From Bacteroidota bacterium (GTDB lineage: Bacteria; Bacteroidota; Bacteroidia; Flavobacteriales; Weeksellaceae): 64,000 bases of DNA. The translations under genes and the position numbers were made by a program. Below the pieces are notes generated by a model, which was not told where the DNA came from, made no database searches, and saw nothing but the letters and a program-made list of their open reading frames with translations. This document shows, one piece after another, positions 15,390-23,084 of this stretch. The stretch is from contig JAFAFC010000021.1 of the NCBI GenBank assembly GCA_023423715.1, forward strand, positions 31,178 to 95,177, read 5' to 3'. How positions within the stretch are numbered: the stretch's first letter is position 1; each line of letters starts with the position of its first letter.

Positions 15390-16136
15390 ATGGAAACAAA
15401 AATAAAAGATAAATTAAGAGCTCTTGAAAGAGAGAAAGATATAGAAATCCTTTTGGCAATAGAGTCTGGAAGCCGGTCTTGGGGATTTGCTTCGCCCGAC
15501 AGCGATTACGATATCCGCTTTATATACAAGCATCCGACGGATTGGTATCTGTCGCCGTGGGAGAAAAAAGACACGATAGAATTTATGACCGAAGATGATT
15601 TGGACGGTTCTGGATGGGATTTGAGAAAAACCCTGTTGTTATTAGCAAAATCAAATGTTCCGCTATTGGAACATTTGTACTCGCACCTTTTTTATGTGAA
15701 AAATGATGATTTTCTCAACAAAATGTGCGACTTGGCAAAAGATGCTTTCTCACCAATTGCGGTATCATTTCATTATTTGGGAATCGCGAAAAAGTATTTG
15801 GAAAGCTGCAAAACAGATGAAGTAAAACTAAAAGATTATTTTTACTGTTTAAGAACGACTTTAGCTACAAAATGGGTGGTTGAAAAAGGAGGTTTTCCGC
15901 CAGTAATATTTCACGAAATGTTAGATTTGTTGCCAACTTCAGAACGCAAAAAAGTGGAATATTTATTAACCATAAAATCTAAAAATGGTGAAAAGTATTT
16001 CCACCCAAAAGATGAAGAACTCACAAATTACTTAACTTCTGAAATCGCTTTTCTAAACGATAAAATAAAAGAACTTTCCTCAGGGAATTTTGATAAATCG
16101 AAAGCGGAAAAAGTGTTTTTGGAAATTTTAAAATAA
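15390..16136 (+). CDS. Nucleotidyltransferase (pol-beta fold), first of a pair
   Basis: A 248-residue protein with the pol-beta nucleotidyltransferase signature at the N-terminus: ESGSRSWGFASPDSDYDIRF (residues 26-45), including the GS helix and the DxD metal pair. The C-terminal half is helical. It belongs to the YcgL-like predicted nucleotidyltransferases (COG3541 as I recall). Such enzymes often sit beside RtcB in predicted RNA-repair operons, where end modification of RNA has been proposed. It starts 61 bases after rtcB and 4 bases before the second nucleotidyltransferase. Confidence 0.85.
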   Translation: METKIKDKLRALEREKDIEILLAIESGSRSWGFASPDSDYDIRFIYKHPTDWYLSPWEKKDTIEFMTEDDLDGSGWDLRKTLLLLAKSNVPLLEHLYSHLFYVKNDDFLNKMCDLAKDAFSPIAVSFHYLGIAKKYLESCKTDEVKLKDYFYCLRTTLATKWVVEKGGFPPVIFHEMLDLLPTSERKKVEYLLTIKSKNGEKYFHPKDEELTNYLTSEIAFLNDKIKELSSGNFDKSKAEKVFLEILK

Positions 16137-16140
16137 TATT

Positions 16141-17208
16141 ATGACCATCCACGATTTAAAACATAAAAACCTCCTTCTTTTCGAAGCCATATCTGGAAGC
16201 AAAGCTTTCGGATTGGCGACAGAGAAATCGGATACGGACATTCGAGGAGTTTATTATTTGCCGAAGAAAGATTTCTTTGGACTGGATTATATTCCGCAGG
16301 TTGCGAACGAAACCAACGATGAAGTTTACTATGAATTGGGTAGGTTTGTAGAATTGTTGTTGAAGAATAATCCCAATATTTTGGAAGTTTTGGCAACGCC
16401 CGAAGATAGCATTTTGTACAAACATCCACTTTTTGACCATTTGAAAATGGAGGATTTTTTGTCAAAACTCTGCAAGGAAACTTTTGGTGGTTATGCAATG
16501 GCTCAAATCCAAAAAGCCCGAGGTCTGAAAAAGAAAATCGTCAATTCAATGGACGAAAAACGAAAAGATGTTTTGGATTTTTGCACGGTTTTCGAAAATG
16601 CGGATTCGGTTTCTTTAAAAGATTGGTTGAATGAAAAATCACTTTTGCAAGAACATTGCGGTCTAACCAAATTGCCTAGTTCTAAAGGAATGTTTGCGCT
16701 ATTTTATGATTTTGAAGGCGATAAAAACTACCGCGGAATTTTTAAAAACGAAGATTCTAACGAACTTAGCTTGTCTTCGATTCCGAAAAATGAAAAAGTG
16801 GAAGCTTATTTGTTTTTCAATCAAGATGCATATTCGGTTTACTGCAAAGAATATAAGGATTATTGGAAATGGGTGAACGAGCGAAATGAAGACCGTTACG
16901 ACACCAACCAAAAGCACGGCAAAAATTACGATAGCAAAAACATGATGCACACGATTCGGCTTTTGCAGTCCGCTTTGCAAATTTTGGAAACGGGAAAATT
17001 CAATATTCGGGTTGAAAATCGCGAAGAATTATTATCGATAAAAAACGGTGATAAGGAATATGACGAGCTTTTAAACTATGCAGAAACTTTGATGAACAAA
17101 TTAAATTCGGCTTCAGAAAATTCAAAATTGCCTGATTTTTCAGACAAAGGAAAAGTCAATTCTATTTTGGTGGAAATGCGTTCGGAATTGTATAAATCGA
17201 CTTATTAA
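16141..17208 (+). CDS. Nucleotidyltransferase (pol-beta fold), second of a pair
   Basis: A 355-residue protein with EAISGSKAFGLATEKSDTDIRG at residues 15-36: the GS motif and DTDIR metal pair of the same superfamily as its neighbour, but with a much longer helical C-terminal part. The ATG lies 4 bases after the preceding stop, so the two are in one operon with rtcB. Substrate unknown; modification of RNA ends before or after RtcB ligation is an inference from context. The two paralogues may act on different ends or form a heteromer. Confidence 0.85.
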   Translation: MTIHDLKHKNLLLFEAISGSKAFGLATEKSDTDIRGVYYLPKKDFFGLDYIPQVANETNDEVYYELGRFVELLLKNNPNILEVLATPEDSILYKHPLFDHLKMEDFLSKLCKETFGGYAMAQIQKARGLKKKIVNSMDEKRKDVLDFCTVFENADSVSLKDWLNEKSLLQEHCGLTKLPSSKGMFALFYDFEGDKNYRGIFKNEDSNELSLSSIPKNEKVEAYLFFNQDAYSVYCKEYKDYWKWVNERNEDRYDTNQKHGKNYDSKNMMHTIRLLQSALQILETGKFNIRVENREELLSIKNGDKEYDELLNYAETLMNKLNSASENSKLPDFSDKGKVNSILVEMRSELYKSTY

Positions 17209-17305
17209 TTTAGGTCAATTTTTTCTATTTTATTTAACTGAAATTTAAGGATTGATAAGTATTCAGTGGCATAATTTGTGTCGCTATCTTTTCAAATTTA
17301 AAAAT

Positions 17306-18079
17306 ATGGACACTAAAAAATTATTCGATCTTAGTGGCAAAACTGCTATTATCACTGGTGGTGGAAACGGCATTGGAAAAGCAAGCGCACTTATTTTAGC
17401 AGCTTTTGGTGCTAATGTCGTTGTTTCCGATTATAAAACCGAAGACGCAGAAGCAGTTTCAACAGAAATCAATAATAGCGGAGGTAACTCAATTGCATTA
17501 AATTGTGATGTAACGAAAGATGAAGCCTTGGCAAATTTGGTTGATAGAACCTTAGAAAAGTACGGTAATATTAATATTCTTGTGAATAATGTTGGCGGTG
17601 GCGGAGCTGGTAAAGAAAGTCCATTTGATATTGATGTCGAGCAATTCAAAAAAGTATTTGAAATGAATGTCTTTTCCATGTGGCGTTTATGTCAATTGGT
17701 GGCGCCGCACATGAAAAAAGCGCAATACGGAAGCATCGTAAACATCACTTCCATGGCGAGTATCAATAAAAGTCCTGCGATTAGCGCTTATGCCTCTTCC
17801 AAAGCCGCTATTAATCACATGACAGCTAATTTGGCATTCGATTTCGGACCAGAAATTAGAATTAACGCCGTTGGACCTGGAGCGATAAAAACGCATGCTT
17901 TATCTACCGTTCTTACCCCAGAAATTGAAAAGAAAATGTTAGCTCATACCCCGTTGGAGCGTCTTGGCGAGCCAGAAGATATTGCTGGAGCGGTACTTTA
18001 TTTTGCAGCACCCATTTCAAGTTGGGTGAGCGGTCAAACGCTTTTCGTAAATGGCGGCGGCGTTCAAACTTTAGATTGA
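17306..18079 (+). CDS. Short-chain dehydrogenase similar to 7-alpha-hydroxysteroid dehydrogenase
   Basis: NAD(P)-dependent oxidoreductase of the classical SDR family, 257 residues from the ATG at 17306; the upstream extension to 17252 is unlikely because a promoter-like element (TAATTTG, about 17270) lies in it. Motifs: TGGGNGIG cofactor loop, NNVGGGG, catalytic Ser in NITSMAS, and YASSK with the Tyr and Lys. The C-terminal block TPEIEKKMLAHTPLERLGEP and the ending NGGGVQTLD closely resemble E. coli HdhA. Substrate not predictable. It appears to be an independent unit inside the RNA-repair region. Confidence 0.82.
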   Translation: MDTKKLFDLSGKTAIITGGGNGIGKASALILAAFGANVVVSDYKTEDAEAVSTEINNSGGNSIALNCDVTKDEALANLVDRTLEKYGNINILVNNVGGGGAGKESPFDIDVEQFKKVFEMNVFSMWRLCQLVAPHMKKAQYGSIVNITSMASINKSPAISAYASSKAAINHMTANLAFDFGPEIRINAVGPGAIKTHALSTVLTPEIEKKMLAHTPLERLGEPEDIAGAVLYFAAPISSWVSGQTLFVNGGGVQTLD

Positions 18080-18154
18080 TTCAATTCTAAATTAGACTTT
18101 GACGATTTTCGAGAAATTGAAAGTTTTTTCAATAAATTTAAAATAAATATTTAC

Positions 18155-18200
18155 TACGCAAATACATTGCGCACCAAGGCAGTTACTTTGCATCATCAAA
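18155..18200 (+). promoter_or_regulatory. Operator and promoter of the tRNA-like RNA and Ro60 gene
   Basis: TACGCA-N7-TGCGCA at 18155-18173, nine bases, then TTACTTTG (18183-18190) and CATCATCAAA. Aligned to the rtcB promoter, 36 of 46 bases match, including both palindrome arms and the last 18 bases. Transcription would begin near 18196, only a few bases before the tRNA-like fold. Confidence 0.82.
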
Positions 18201-18203
18201 CAA

Positions 18204-18336
18204 GGAGATTGTAGCTCAGTTGGTAGAGCAACGTAAAACACTTTATTAAGTTTGAACCTTTTCAAAGAGGTGTGATAGTAAAGTTACTTCGATTATTAAT
18301 CCGTGTGTCGCTGGTTCGAGCCCAGCCAATCTCCCA
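18204..18336 (+). ncRNA. tRNA-like RNA with a 57-nt hairpin insert (Y RNA-like, or intron-bearing tRNA)
   Basis: Removing 18234-18290 leaves a textbook cloverleaf: acceptor GAGATTG (18205-18211) / CAATCTC (18327-18333), D stem GCTC (18214-18217) / GAGC (18226-18229) with loop AGTTGGTA, anticodon stem ACG+GA / TCCGT with loop TTATTAA, variable loop GTGTC, T stem GCTGG / CCAGC with loop TTCGAGC. The anticodon would read ATT; A34 is atypical, since bacterial tRNA-Asn uses GUU. The insert folds on itself: GTA (18233-18235) / TAC (18285-18287), an AAAC bulge, ACTTTATTA (18240-18248) / TAGTAAAGT (18276-18284), and a cap TTTGAA-CCTT-TTCAAA. A bulged helix joined to a tRNA mimic next to a Ro60 gene recalls bacterial YrlA-type Y RNAs. 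The nearby RtcB makes a spliced tRNA the alternative. Confidence 0.82.
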
Positions 18337-18341
18337 AAACG

Positions 18342-18410
18342 GAAGCGGTGTGAGGATACTGGTTACTTCGTTCAATGGAAAAAAACACCATATTCAGATT
18401 TAACCGCTTC
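18342..18410 (+). promoter_or_regulatory. Inverted repeat between the tRNA-like RNA and the Ro60 gene
   Basis: GAAGCGGT (18342-18349) pairs with ACCGCTTC (18403-18410), followed by T-rich but interrupted sequence. The spacer contains GTTACTTCG (18362-18370), which also occurs at the 3' side of the RNA insert (18283-18291). It could be a partial terminator or processing structure separating the RNA from the mRNA. Function inferred. Confidence 0.4.
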
Positions 18411-18438
18411 TTATTTTTAATTTTAAAAAAGAAAAATA

Positions 18439-19824
18439 ATGTCAAAATTCAACTTAAAAAAATCAATTTTCGGAACGGGAAAAATTGCAGGCGAAACCAC
18501 TGCAAAAGCTGGGAAATATACAGATTATGAGTTGTTAAGACGTGTAACGCTTGCCAATCTTTTATTTGAATCCAATTACTATCAATCTGCCGACGAAATT
18601 ATGACGCAGATTGAAAATTTGTGTTCAAAAGTTTCGGGTGAGCAAATTGTAGAATTGGCTTTGGAATGTCGTTTTGAGCAAAAATTGCGACACACACCAC
18701 TTTGGTTATTGATTTTAGCGAATGAAATTCACGATACGCCCGTGAAAGACGCGATTGCGAAAATTTCGAATCGACCAGATATGACCATGGATCTTTTGCA
18801 AATGCTGAAGGTGAGAAATGGTTCTTACAAAATGTCGAAATCCATTAAAAAAGGCTTGGCTAAAGCGTTTGACAACTACGATGAATATCAAATTTCAAAA
18901 TATAAAAAAAGCAATCTAGACTTATCTTTAGTTGATGTTGTGAATTTGGTTCACCCAAAACCAACGGCAAAAAATGAAGCGACTTTAAAAGCTTTAATTA
19001 ATGACGAATTGAAACCTGCAAACACGTGGGAAGTTGCTTTATCACAAGGTTCGGACAAAAAAGAAACCTTCGAAAGAATGATTTCCGAAAAAAGTTTGGG
19101 TTCCTTGGCGATTTTGCGAAACCTTAGAAATATGATCGAAGCGAATCTTTCTCGAAAAGATATCCAAAATGCTATTTCTCAAGCCAATAACGGTTGGTTA
19201 ACGCCTTTAAACTTTTTGGCTGCGCAAAGAAATGCGCCAGAATTTACTACGGATATTGATAAAGCGATGAAAAACTGTTTTTCTCAGGAGAAAATCAAGG
19301 GAACAACCATTCTTGCCATCGATGTTTCGGGAAGTATGGGCGGAATCACGAGTTCTAATTCTAAATTTTCGAGAATGGATTTGGCTTTTGCGATGGCAGC
19401 CGTTGGAACTTATGTTTTTGAAGATTTAATCTTGGTTTTCACCGCAGGTAGCGATGCAGAACGTAAAGGTGCGCATCTCGTTTGGAAAAACGGTTATGGA
19501 CTTGGACTTTTCGATCATTTCAATGATATTTTCGGGAAATTAGGCGGCGGTGGAATTTTCACCTACCAACTTTGCGAATGGTTGAAAGACGAAGGTTACT
19601 CAAAAGATGCGGATCGATTGGTGGTTATTTCTGATAGCCAAGATATCGATGCGCATTACGGTTCGGCAAAAATCCCTGACACAAAACCGTATCAATCGTC
19701 GTATATCATTGATATTTCGTCGCACACGCATGGAATAAAAACCAATCATTGGACCGCGGAAATCAACGGTTGGAGTGATAAAGTTTTTCAATACATTCGT
19801 GCGTTGGAAAAGGATTTGAATTAA
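18439..19824 (+). CDS. rsr: Ro60/TROVE-domain protein (Rsr)
   Basis: Ring-shaped RNA-binding protein that binds Y RNAs and misfolded RNAs, and in other bacteria assists exoribonucleases such as PNPase. 461 residues: a helical TROVE part (about 1-280, KYTDYELLRRVTLANLLFES split over two blocks; LWLLILANEI) and a C-terminal von Willebrand A domain whose metal site reads AIDVSGSMGG (about residue 290). It lies 102 bases after the tRNA-like RNA in the same orientation and probably shares its promoter, as rsr and its Y RNA do elsewhere. pnp is about 8 kb away in this window. Confidence 0.92.
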   Translation: MSKFNLKKSIFGTGKIAGETTAKAGKYTDYELLRRVTLANLLFESNYYQSADEIMTQIENLCSKVSGEQIVELALECRFEQKLRHTPLWLLILANEIHDTPVKDAIAKISNRPDMTMDLLQMLKVRNGSYKMSKSIKKGLAKAFDNYDEYQISKYKKSNLDLSLVDVVNLVHPKPTAKNEATLKALINDELKPANTWEVALSQGSDKKETFERMISEKSLGSLAILRNLRNMIEANLSRKDIQNAISQANNGWLTPLNFLAAQRNAPEFTTDIDKAMKNCFSQEKIKGTTILAIDVSGSMGGITSSNSKFSRMDLAFAMAAVGTYVFEDLILVFTAGSDAERKGAHLVWKNGYGLGLFDHFNDIFGKLGGGGIFTYQLCEWLKDEGYSKDADRLVVISDSQDIDAHYGSAKIPDTKPYQSSYIIDISSHTHGIKTNHWTAEINGWSDKVFQYIRALEKDLN

Positions 19825-19878
19825 TTTTAAATTCCAGTATTTATAATGAAATGCACCTTGATTTGAGGTGGATTTTTG

Positions 19879-20223
19879 TTATTTCTTCTTTGCTTTCTTT
19901 GCTATTTTGTTGTAATCTAAACATATTTTCATCCAATACTCAAAATCGGCGACTTTTCGAAAACCTTCTGGCTCCACATAACAAAATCCGTCCACCTGTT
20001 TTCCCTTCATAATCATTGGTAAGAAACCAACTTTAGCGGAAACTTCTTCTTCCAAATTCGGATTGTAACGCAGCATTAAATTTTCTCCACTTACATTGAC
20101 ACACATTTTATCATCAACCAGAAAAGCCAAACCGCCAAACATTTTCTTTTCGATAATGTTTAGATTGGGGATTTTCGCAAGATATTCACGGATGTGGTCT
20201 GCTAATTCTGTGTTGTAAGCCAT
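19879..20223 (-). CDS. TfoX/Sxy N-terminal-domain protein
   Basis: A 114-residue cytoplasmic protein of the TfoX N-terminal family: KKMFGGLAFLVDDKMCVNV and MLRYNP are the core blocks, and the protein ends in a basic tail (KIAKKAKKK). TfoX in gamma-proteobacteria controls competence; in Bacteroidetes single-domain members have no known role. It follows the acyl-CoA dehydrogenase by only 2 bases and is probably cotranscribed. Confidence 0.82.
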   Translation of the reverse strand: MAYNTELADHIREYLAKIPNLNIIEKKMFGGLAFLVDDKMCVNVSGENLMLRYNPNLEEEVSAKVGFLPMIMKGKQVDGFCYVEPEGFRKVADFEYWMKICLDYNKIAKKAKKK

Positions 20224-20225
20224 TT

Positions 20226-21587
20226 TTATACAAATGCTGAAAAACCGGTAATCGCTCTTCCAACAATTAACGAATTAATTTCTTTCGTCCCTTCATACGA
20301 GTAAATTGCTTCGGCATCGGCAACAAAACGGGCTACATTATATTCTAATAAAATTCCGTTTCCGCCCATCACTTCACGCGCTCTACTCACAATATCACGC
20401 ATTCTCAACGTACAAAAAACCTTGGCAATAGAAGCGTGTTCATCTTTCAAAATACCTTCATCTTGCATTTCCGAAAGTCGGAAAACCATAGTTTGCATCG
20501 CCGTAAGATTTGATAACATTTCCACCAAATGCCCTTGAATTAATTGAAAAGACGCAATCGGCTTCCCGAATTGTTCTCTTTTTCGGGTGTAATCTAAAGC
20601 ATTTTCGTAGGCACCACGAGAGCAACCAACCGCCATCCAAGCGACTCCAGCTCGAGTCATTTGCAAGATTTTTGCAGTATCTTTAAATGAATTGGCTTTA
20701 TGAAGTCGATTTTCTTCAGTAACCAAACAATCTTTCAGCGTAATCAATCCATTTTGAACGATTCGAAGTGCCATTTTTCCTTTGATTTTTTCCACTGAAA
20801 ATCCAGGATTATCTTTTTCAACAATGAAACCTTTCACTTGATTATCATCTAAATCTCGAGCCCATATAATCACCAAATCAGCAAAAGTTGCATTACCAAT
20901 CCATTTCTTTTGACCATTCAGAATCCAACCTTCGGGTGTTTTTTTACACGTCGTTGTTAAACCTCCTGCTGCGCCCGAACCAACTTCAGGTTCCGTTAAA
21001 CCAAACGCACCAATTTTATCGAATTTCTGCATCTGAGGAAGCCATTTCGCTTTCTGTTCTTCGGAACCACAAACGTAAATGGAACCCATGGAAAGTCCAG
21101 ACTGAACTCCAAAAAATGTCGCAATCGAAGCATCAATTCGCGCCATTTCCATAGCCAAAACTCCTTCCATAATAAAAGGAAGATTTGGGCAACCGTAACC
21201 ATCGTAGGTTACCCCACAAATATTGAGTTCTTTAAATTTTGGAATAAGCTCAAAAGGAAACTCGTCATGCAGCCAATATTTATTAACGATTGGCGCTACT
21301 TCTTTCTCCATAAAAGCTCGAACTTTTAGTTGAATTTCACGATGTTCAGGACTCAAAGTGTGATAAACATCGTAAAAATCGCCATCAATAGGCGGAAGTT
21401 CACGTTTTGGGTGCGAAGAAGATTCCACCATTTTCATCAAGCCTTTTAATTGATTTTCATCCAATTTGGAAAAAGCTTGCATGACTTTGGGTAAATCAAC
21501 TTTTTGAGATAACGCAGAAAGCTGATCAAAATCGATCTCTTTCAGCAAATGAAATGCGTCTTTTATTTTAGAAAATGTTCCGGACAT
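20226..21587 (-). CDS. Acyl-CoA dehydrogenase (glutaryl-CoA dehydrogenase-like)
   Basis: FAD enzyme that desaturates acyl-CoA. The start is taken as the ATG at 21587 (SGTFSKIKDAFHLL), not the upstream one at 21623. About 453 residues: N-terminal helical domain, middle beta domain with FGLTEPEVGSGAAGGLTTT and GWILNGQKKWIGNA, and a C-terminal helical domain with RKREQFGKPIASFQLIQG and MGGNGILLEYNVAR. The catalytic-Glu block is YSYEGTKEINSLIVGRAITG. The GNA/IGN pattern and TKEIN ending resemble glutaryl-CoA dehydrogenases. No electron-transfer partner is nearby. Confidence 0.88.
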   Translation of the reverse strand: MSGTFSKIKDAFHLLKEIDFDQLSALSQKVDLPKVMQAFSKLDENQLKGLMKMVESSSHPKRELPPIDGDFYDVYHTLSPEHREIQLKVRAFMEKEVAPIVNKYWLHDEFPFELIPKFKELNICGVTYDGYGCPNLPFIMEGVLAMEMARIDASIATFFGVQSGLSMGSIYVCGSEEQKAKWLPQMQKFDKIGAFGLTEPEVGSGAAGGLTTTCKKTPEGWILNGQKKWIGNATFADLVIIWARDLDDNQVKGFIVEKDNPGFSVEKIKGKMALRIVQNGLITLKDCLVTEENRLHKANSFKDTAKILQMTRAGVAWMAVGCSRGAYENALDYTRKREQFGKPIASFQLIQGHLVEMLSNLTAMQTMVFRLSEMQDEGILKDEHASIAKVFCTLRMRDIVSRAREVMGGNGILLEYNVARFVADAEAIYSYEGTKEINSLIVGRAITGFSAFV

Positions 21588-21658
21588 AGTGTTGTGATTT
21601 TTATTTAAAGCAACAAAAATCAATCCGAGAACGCATTTTAAAGTTTCAAAACTTTGGA

Positions 21659-22213
21659 TTAAACTTTCAAAATCCCCCGAAAACCACGAGCCGCATAGTA
21701 CGACTCGGCGCCGTTATGGTACGTAAAAACATAATTATAACGGCGATCACAGAAAATGGCACCTCCCAATTTCCGAATTTCATCAGGCGTCTTCACCCAG
21801 CTCGATGTTTTTTTATCAAATTCACCTAAAGTCTGCAAATGACGGTATTTTTCCTCATCTAGAATTTCGATTCCCATTTGGGTCGCTACATCTGTTGCAT
21901 TGTTCGCAGGTTTATTTTCCTTTCTGGAATCCCACGCCGCTTTATCGTAACACAAACTCCTTCTTTTAGGCGTTTCCGCAGAACAATCAACAACGAAAAA
22001 ATCAGAATCTTTTGCGTTAAAGTCAACGACATCAGGTTCACCCTCCGTTGCTTCCATTTCATTAATCGACCACAGTTTTTCTGGCGATTTTTCTAATCTT
22101 GATTGAATTTTTTCCCAAGTAATATTGGGATGTCGCTTTGTATTTTTGTCAAAACGAGTTTTTAAAATCTCTAAAATTTTATCTGAATCGGATTTGGATA
22201 GTTGGCGTTTCAT
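21659..22213 (-). CDS. DUF4256-family protein
   Basis: A 184-residue soluble protein recognised as DUF4256 by blocks such as MEATEGEPDVVDF, VVDCSAETPKRRSLCYDK and GGAIFCDRRYNYVFTYHNGAESYYAARGF split over its C-terminus. Family function is unknown. It stands alone between the acyl-CoA dehydrogenase and an ankyrin gene, all leftward. The name is from recall of the family sequence. Confidence 0.78.
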   Translation of the reverse strand: MKRQLSKSDSDKILEILKTRFDKNTKRHPNITWEKIQSRLEKSPEKLWSINEMEATEGEPDVVDFNAKDSDFFVVDCSAETPKRRSLCYDKAAWDSRKENKPANNATDVATQMGIEILDEEKYRHLQTLGEFDKKTSSWVKTPDEIRKLGGAIFCDRRYNYVFTYHNGAESYYAARGFRGILKV

Positions 22214-22272
22214 CGTATTGTAATTTTAGTAAAATTAAAAATTATTCAAATTAAAATTGAAAAAAATTAAAT

Positions 22273-22941
22273 CTACGATTCCAAAATTGCAACAATCTCT
22301 TTGAAGCCCATTTCTTTCGCATGTTGAACAGCAGTAATTCCATCTTTGTCTGGAATTAATAAATCTGCTTTATTATCTTTTAAAATCCGAATAATTTCTT
22401 GGTATTTTTTAGTTCCATTTCCTAAAACAACTGTTTCCATTAGGGCAGTCCAACCCAATCGGTTCACATGATTGATTGGAAAACCTTTTGCTGTCGCCAA
22501 AACTTTTACGGTTTCGACATGACCGCGTTCACAAGCTGGAATTAAAGCCGTTCCATTATATCGATTAAAAACATCGAATTTTGCTCCATTTTCTAGGAAT
22601 AATTTCACCAATTCGGTTTGTCCGCTCGCGCCTGCATAAAGAAAAGCGCTATCTAAATTTTCCGCTTGCAGATTGACGTCTGCTTTGTGAAAAACCAGCA
22701 ATTTCGCCATTTCGGCTTGTTGATTAAGCGTCGCAATCAGTAATAAAGATTGTCCGTTTTTGTTTTGTGTATTGACATTTGCACCTTTTTCTAAAGCAGA
22801 TTTTACGGCTTCAATTTTATTATTTTGAACTAAATTAACGATATCGGATTGTTGCATAACATTTTCTGTTTGAGAATTTTTAAAATTTGATGAACAAGCA
22901 TTGACATTTGCGAAAGAGAGAAGAAAAAGAAAGGTTTTCAT
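22273..22941 (-). CDS. Ankyrin-repeat lipoprotein
   Basis: A 222-residue protein with a short hydrophobic leader and a cysteine at residue 16 (FANVNACSSN), fitting a lipoprotein signal. The rest is about five ankyrin repeats (ALEKGANVNTQNKNGQSLL, FHKADVNLQAENLDSAFLYA, LENGAKFDVFNRYNGTAL, INHVNRLGWTALMETV, LLIPDKDGITAVQHAKEMG). Probably a periplasmic or surface interaction protein. A second ankyrin protein is encoded at 45818. Confidence 0.8.
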   Translation of the reverse strand: MKTFLFLLSFANVNACSSNFKNSQTENVMQQSDIVNLVQNNKIEAVKSALEKGANVNTQNKNGQSLLLIATLNQQAEMAKLLVFHKADVNLQAENLDSAFLYAGASGQTELVKLFLENGAKFDVFNRYNGTALIPACERGHVETVKVLATAKGFPINHVNRLGWTALMETVVLGNGTKKYQEIIRILKDNKADLLIPDKDGITAVQHAKEMGFKEIVAILES

Positions 22942-23084
22942 AGACTCTGTTTTAAAACTAAATTATTTCGAAGATAAGGAAAACAATATTGTTTGTTAGC
23001 TTATTACTATATTTAAAAAAGTAAAATGTTGATATTTTGATATAAAAAACAGCTTTTTAACACTAAATCTTAAAACTCACAGGT

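Noticed and set aside
17252..18079. SDR gene as part of the RNA-repair operon
   Set aside because: It has a promoter-like element of its own, closely resembles metabolic HdhA-type enzymes and lacks the shared operator. It is probably a passenger between the two regulated units.
13776..18190. Sigma-54 promoters for rtcB and the tRNA-like RNA, as with RtcR in E. coli
   Set aside because: Before the RNA, GG and GC are spaced as in a -24/-12 element, but before rtcB they are one base off and the intervening bases differ. The TTnnTTTG box fits both better.
18204..18336. Ordinary tRNA gene or tRNA with a group I intron
   Set aside because: The cloverleaf is complete only after removal of 57 bases in the anticodon stem. 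A group I intron would be over 200 bases and sit in the anticodon loop, so neither label fits.
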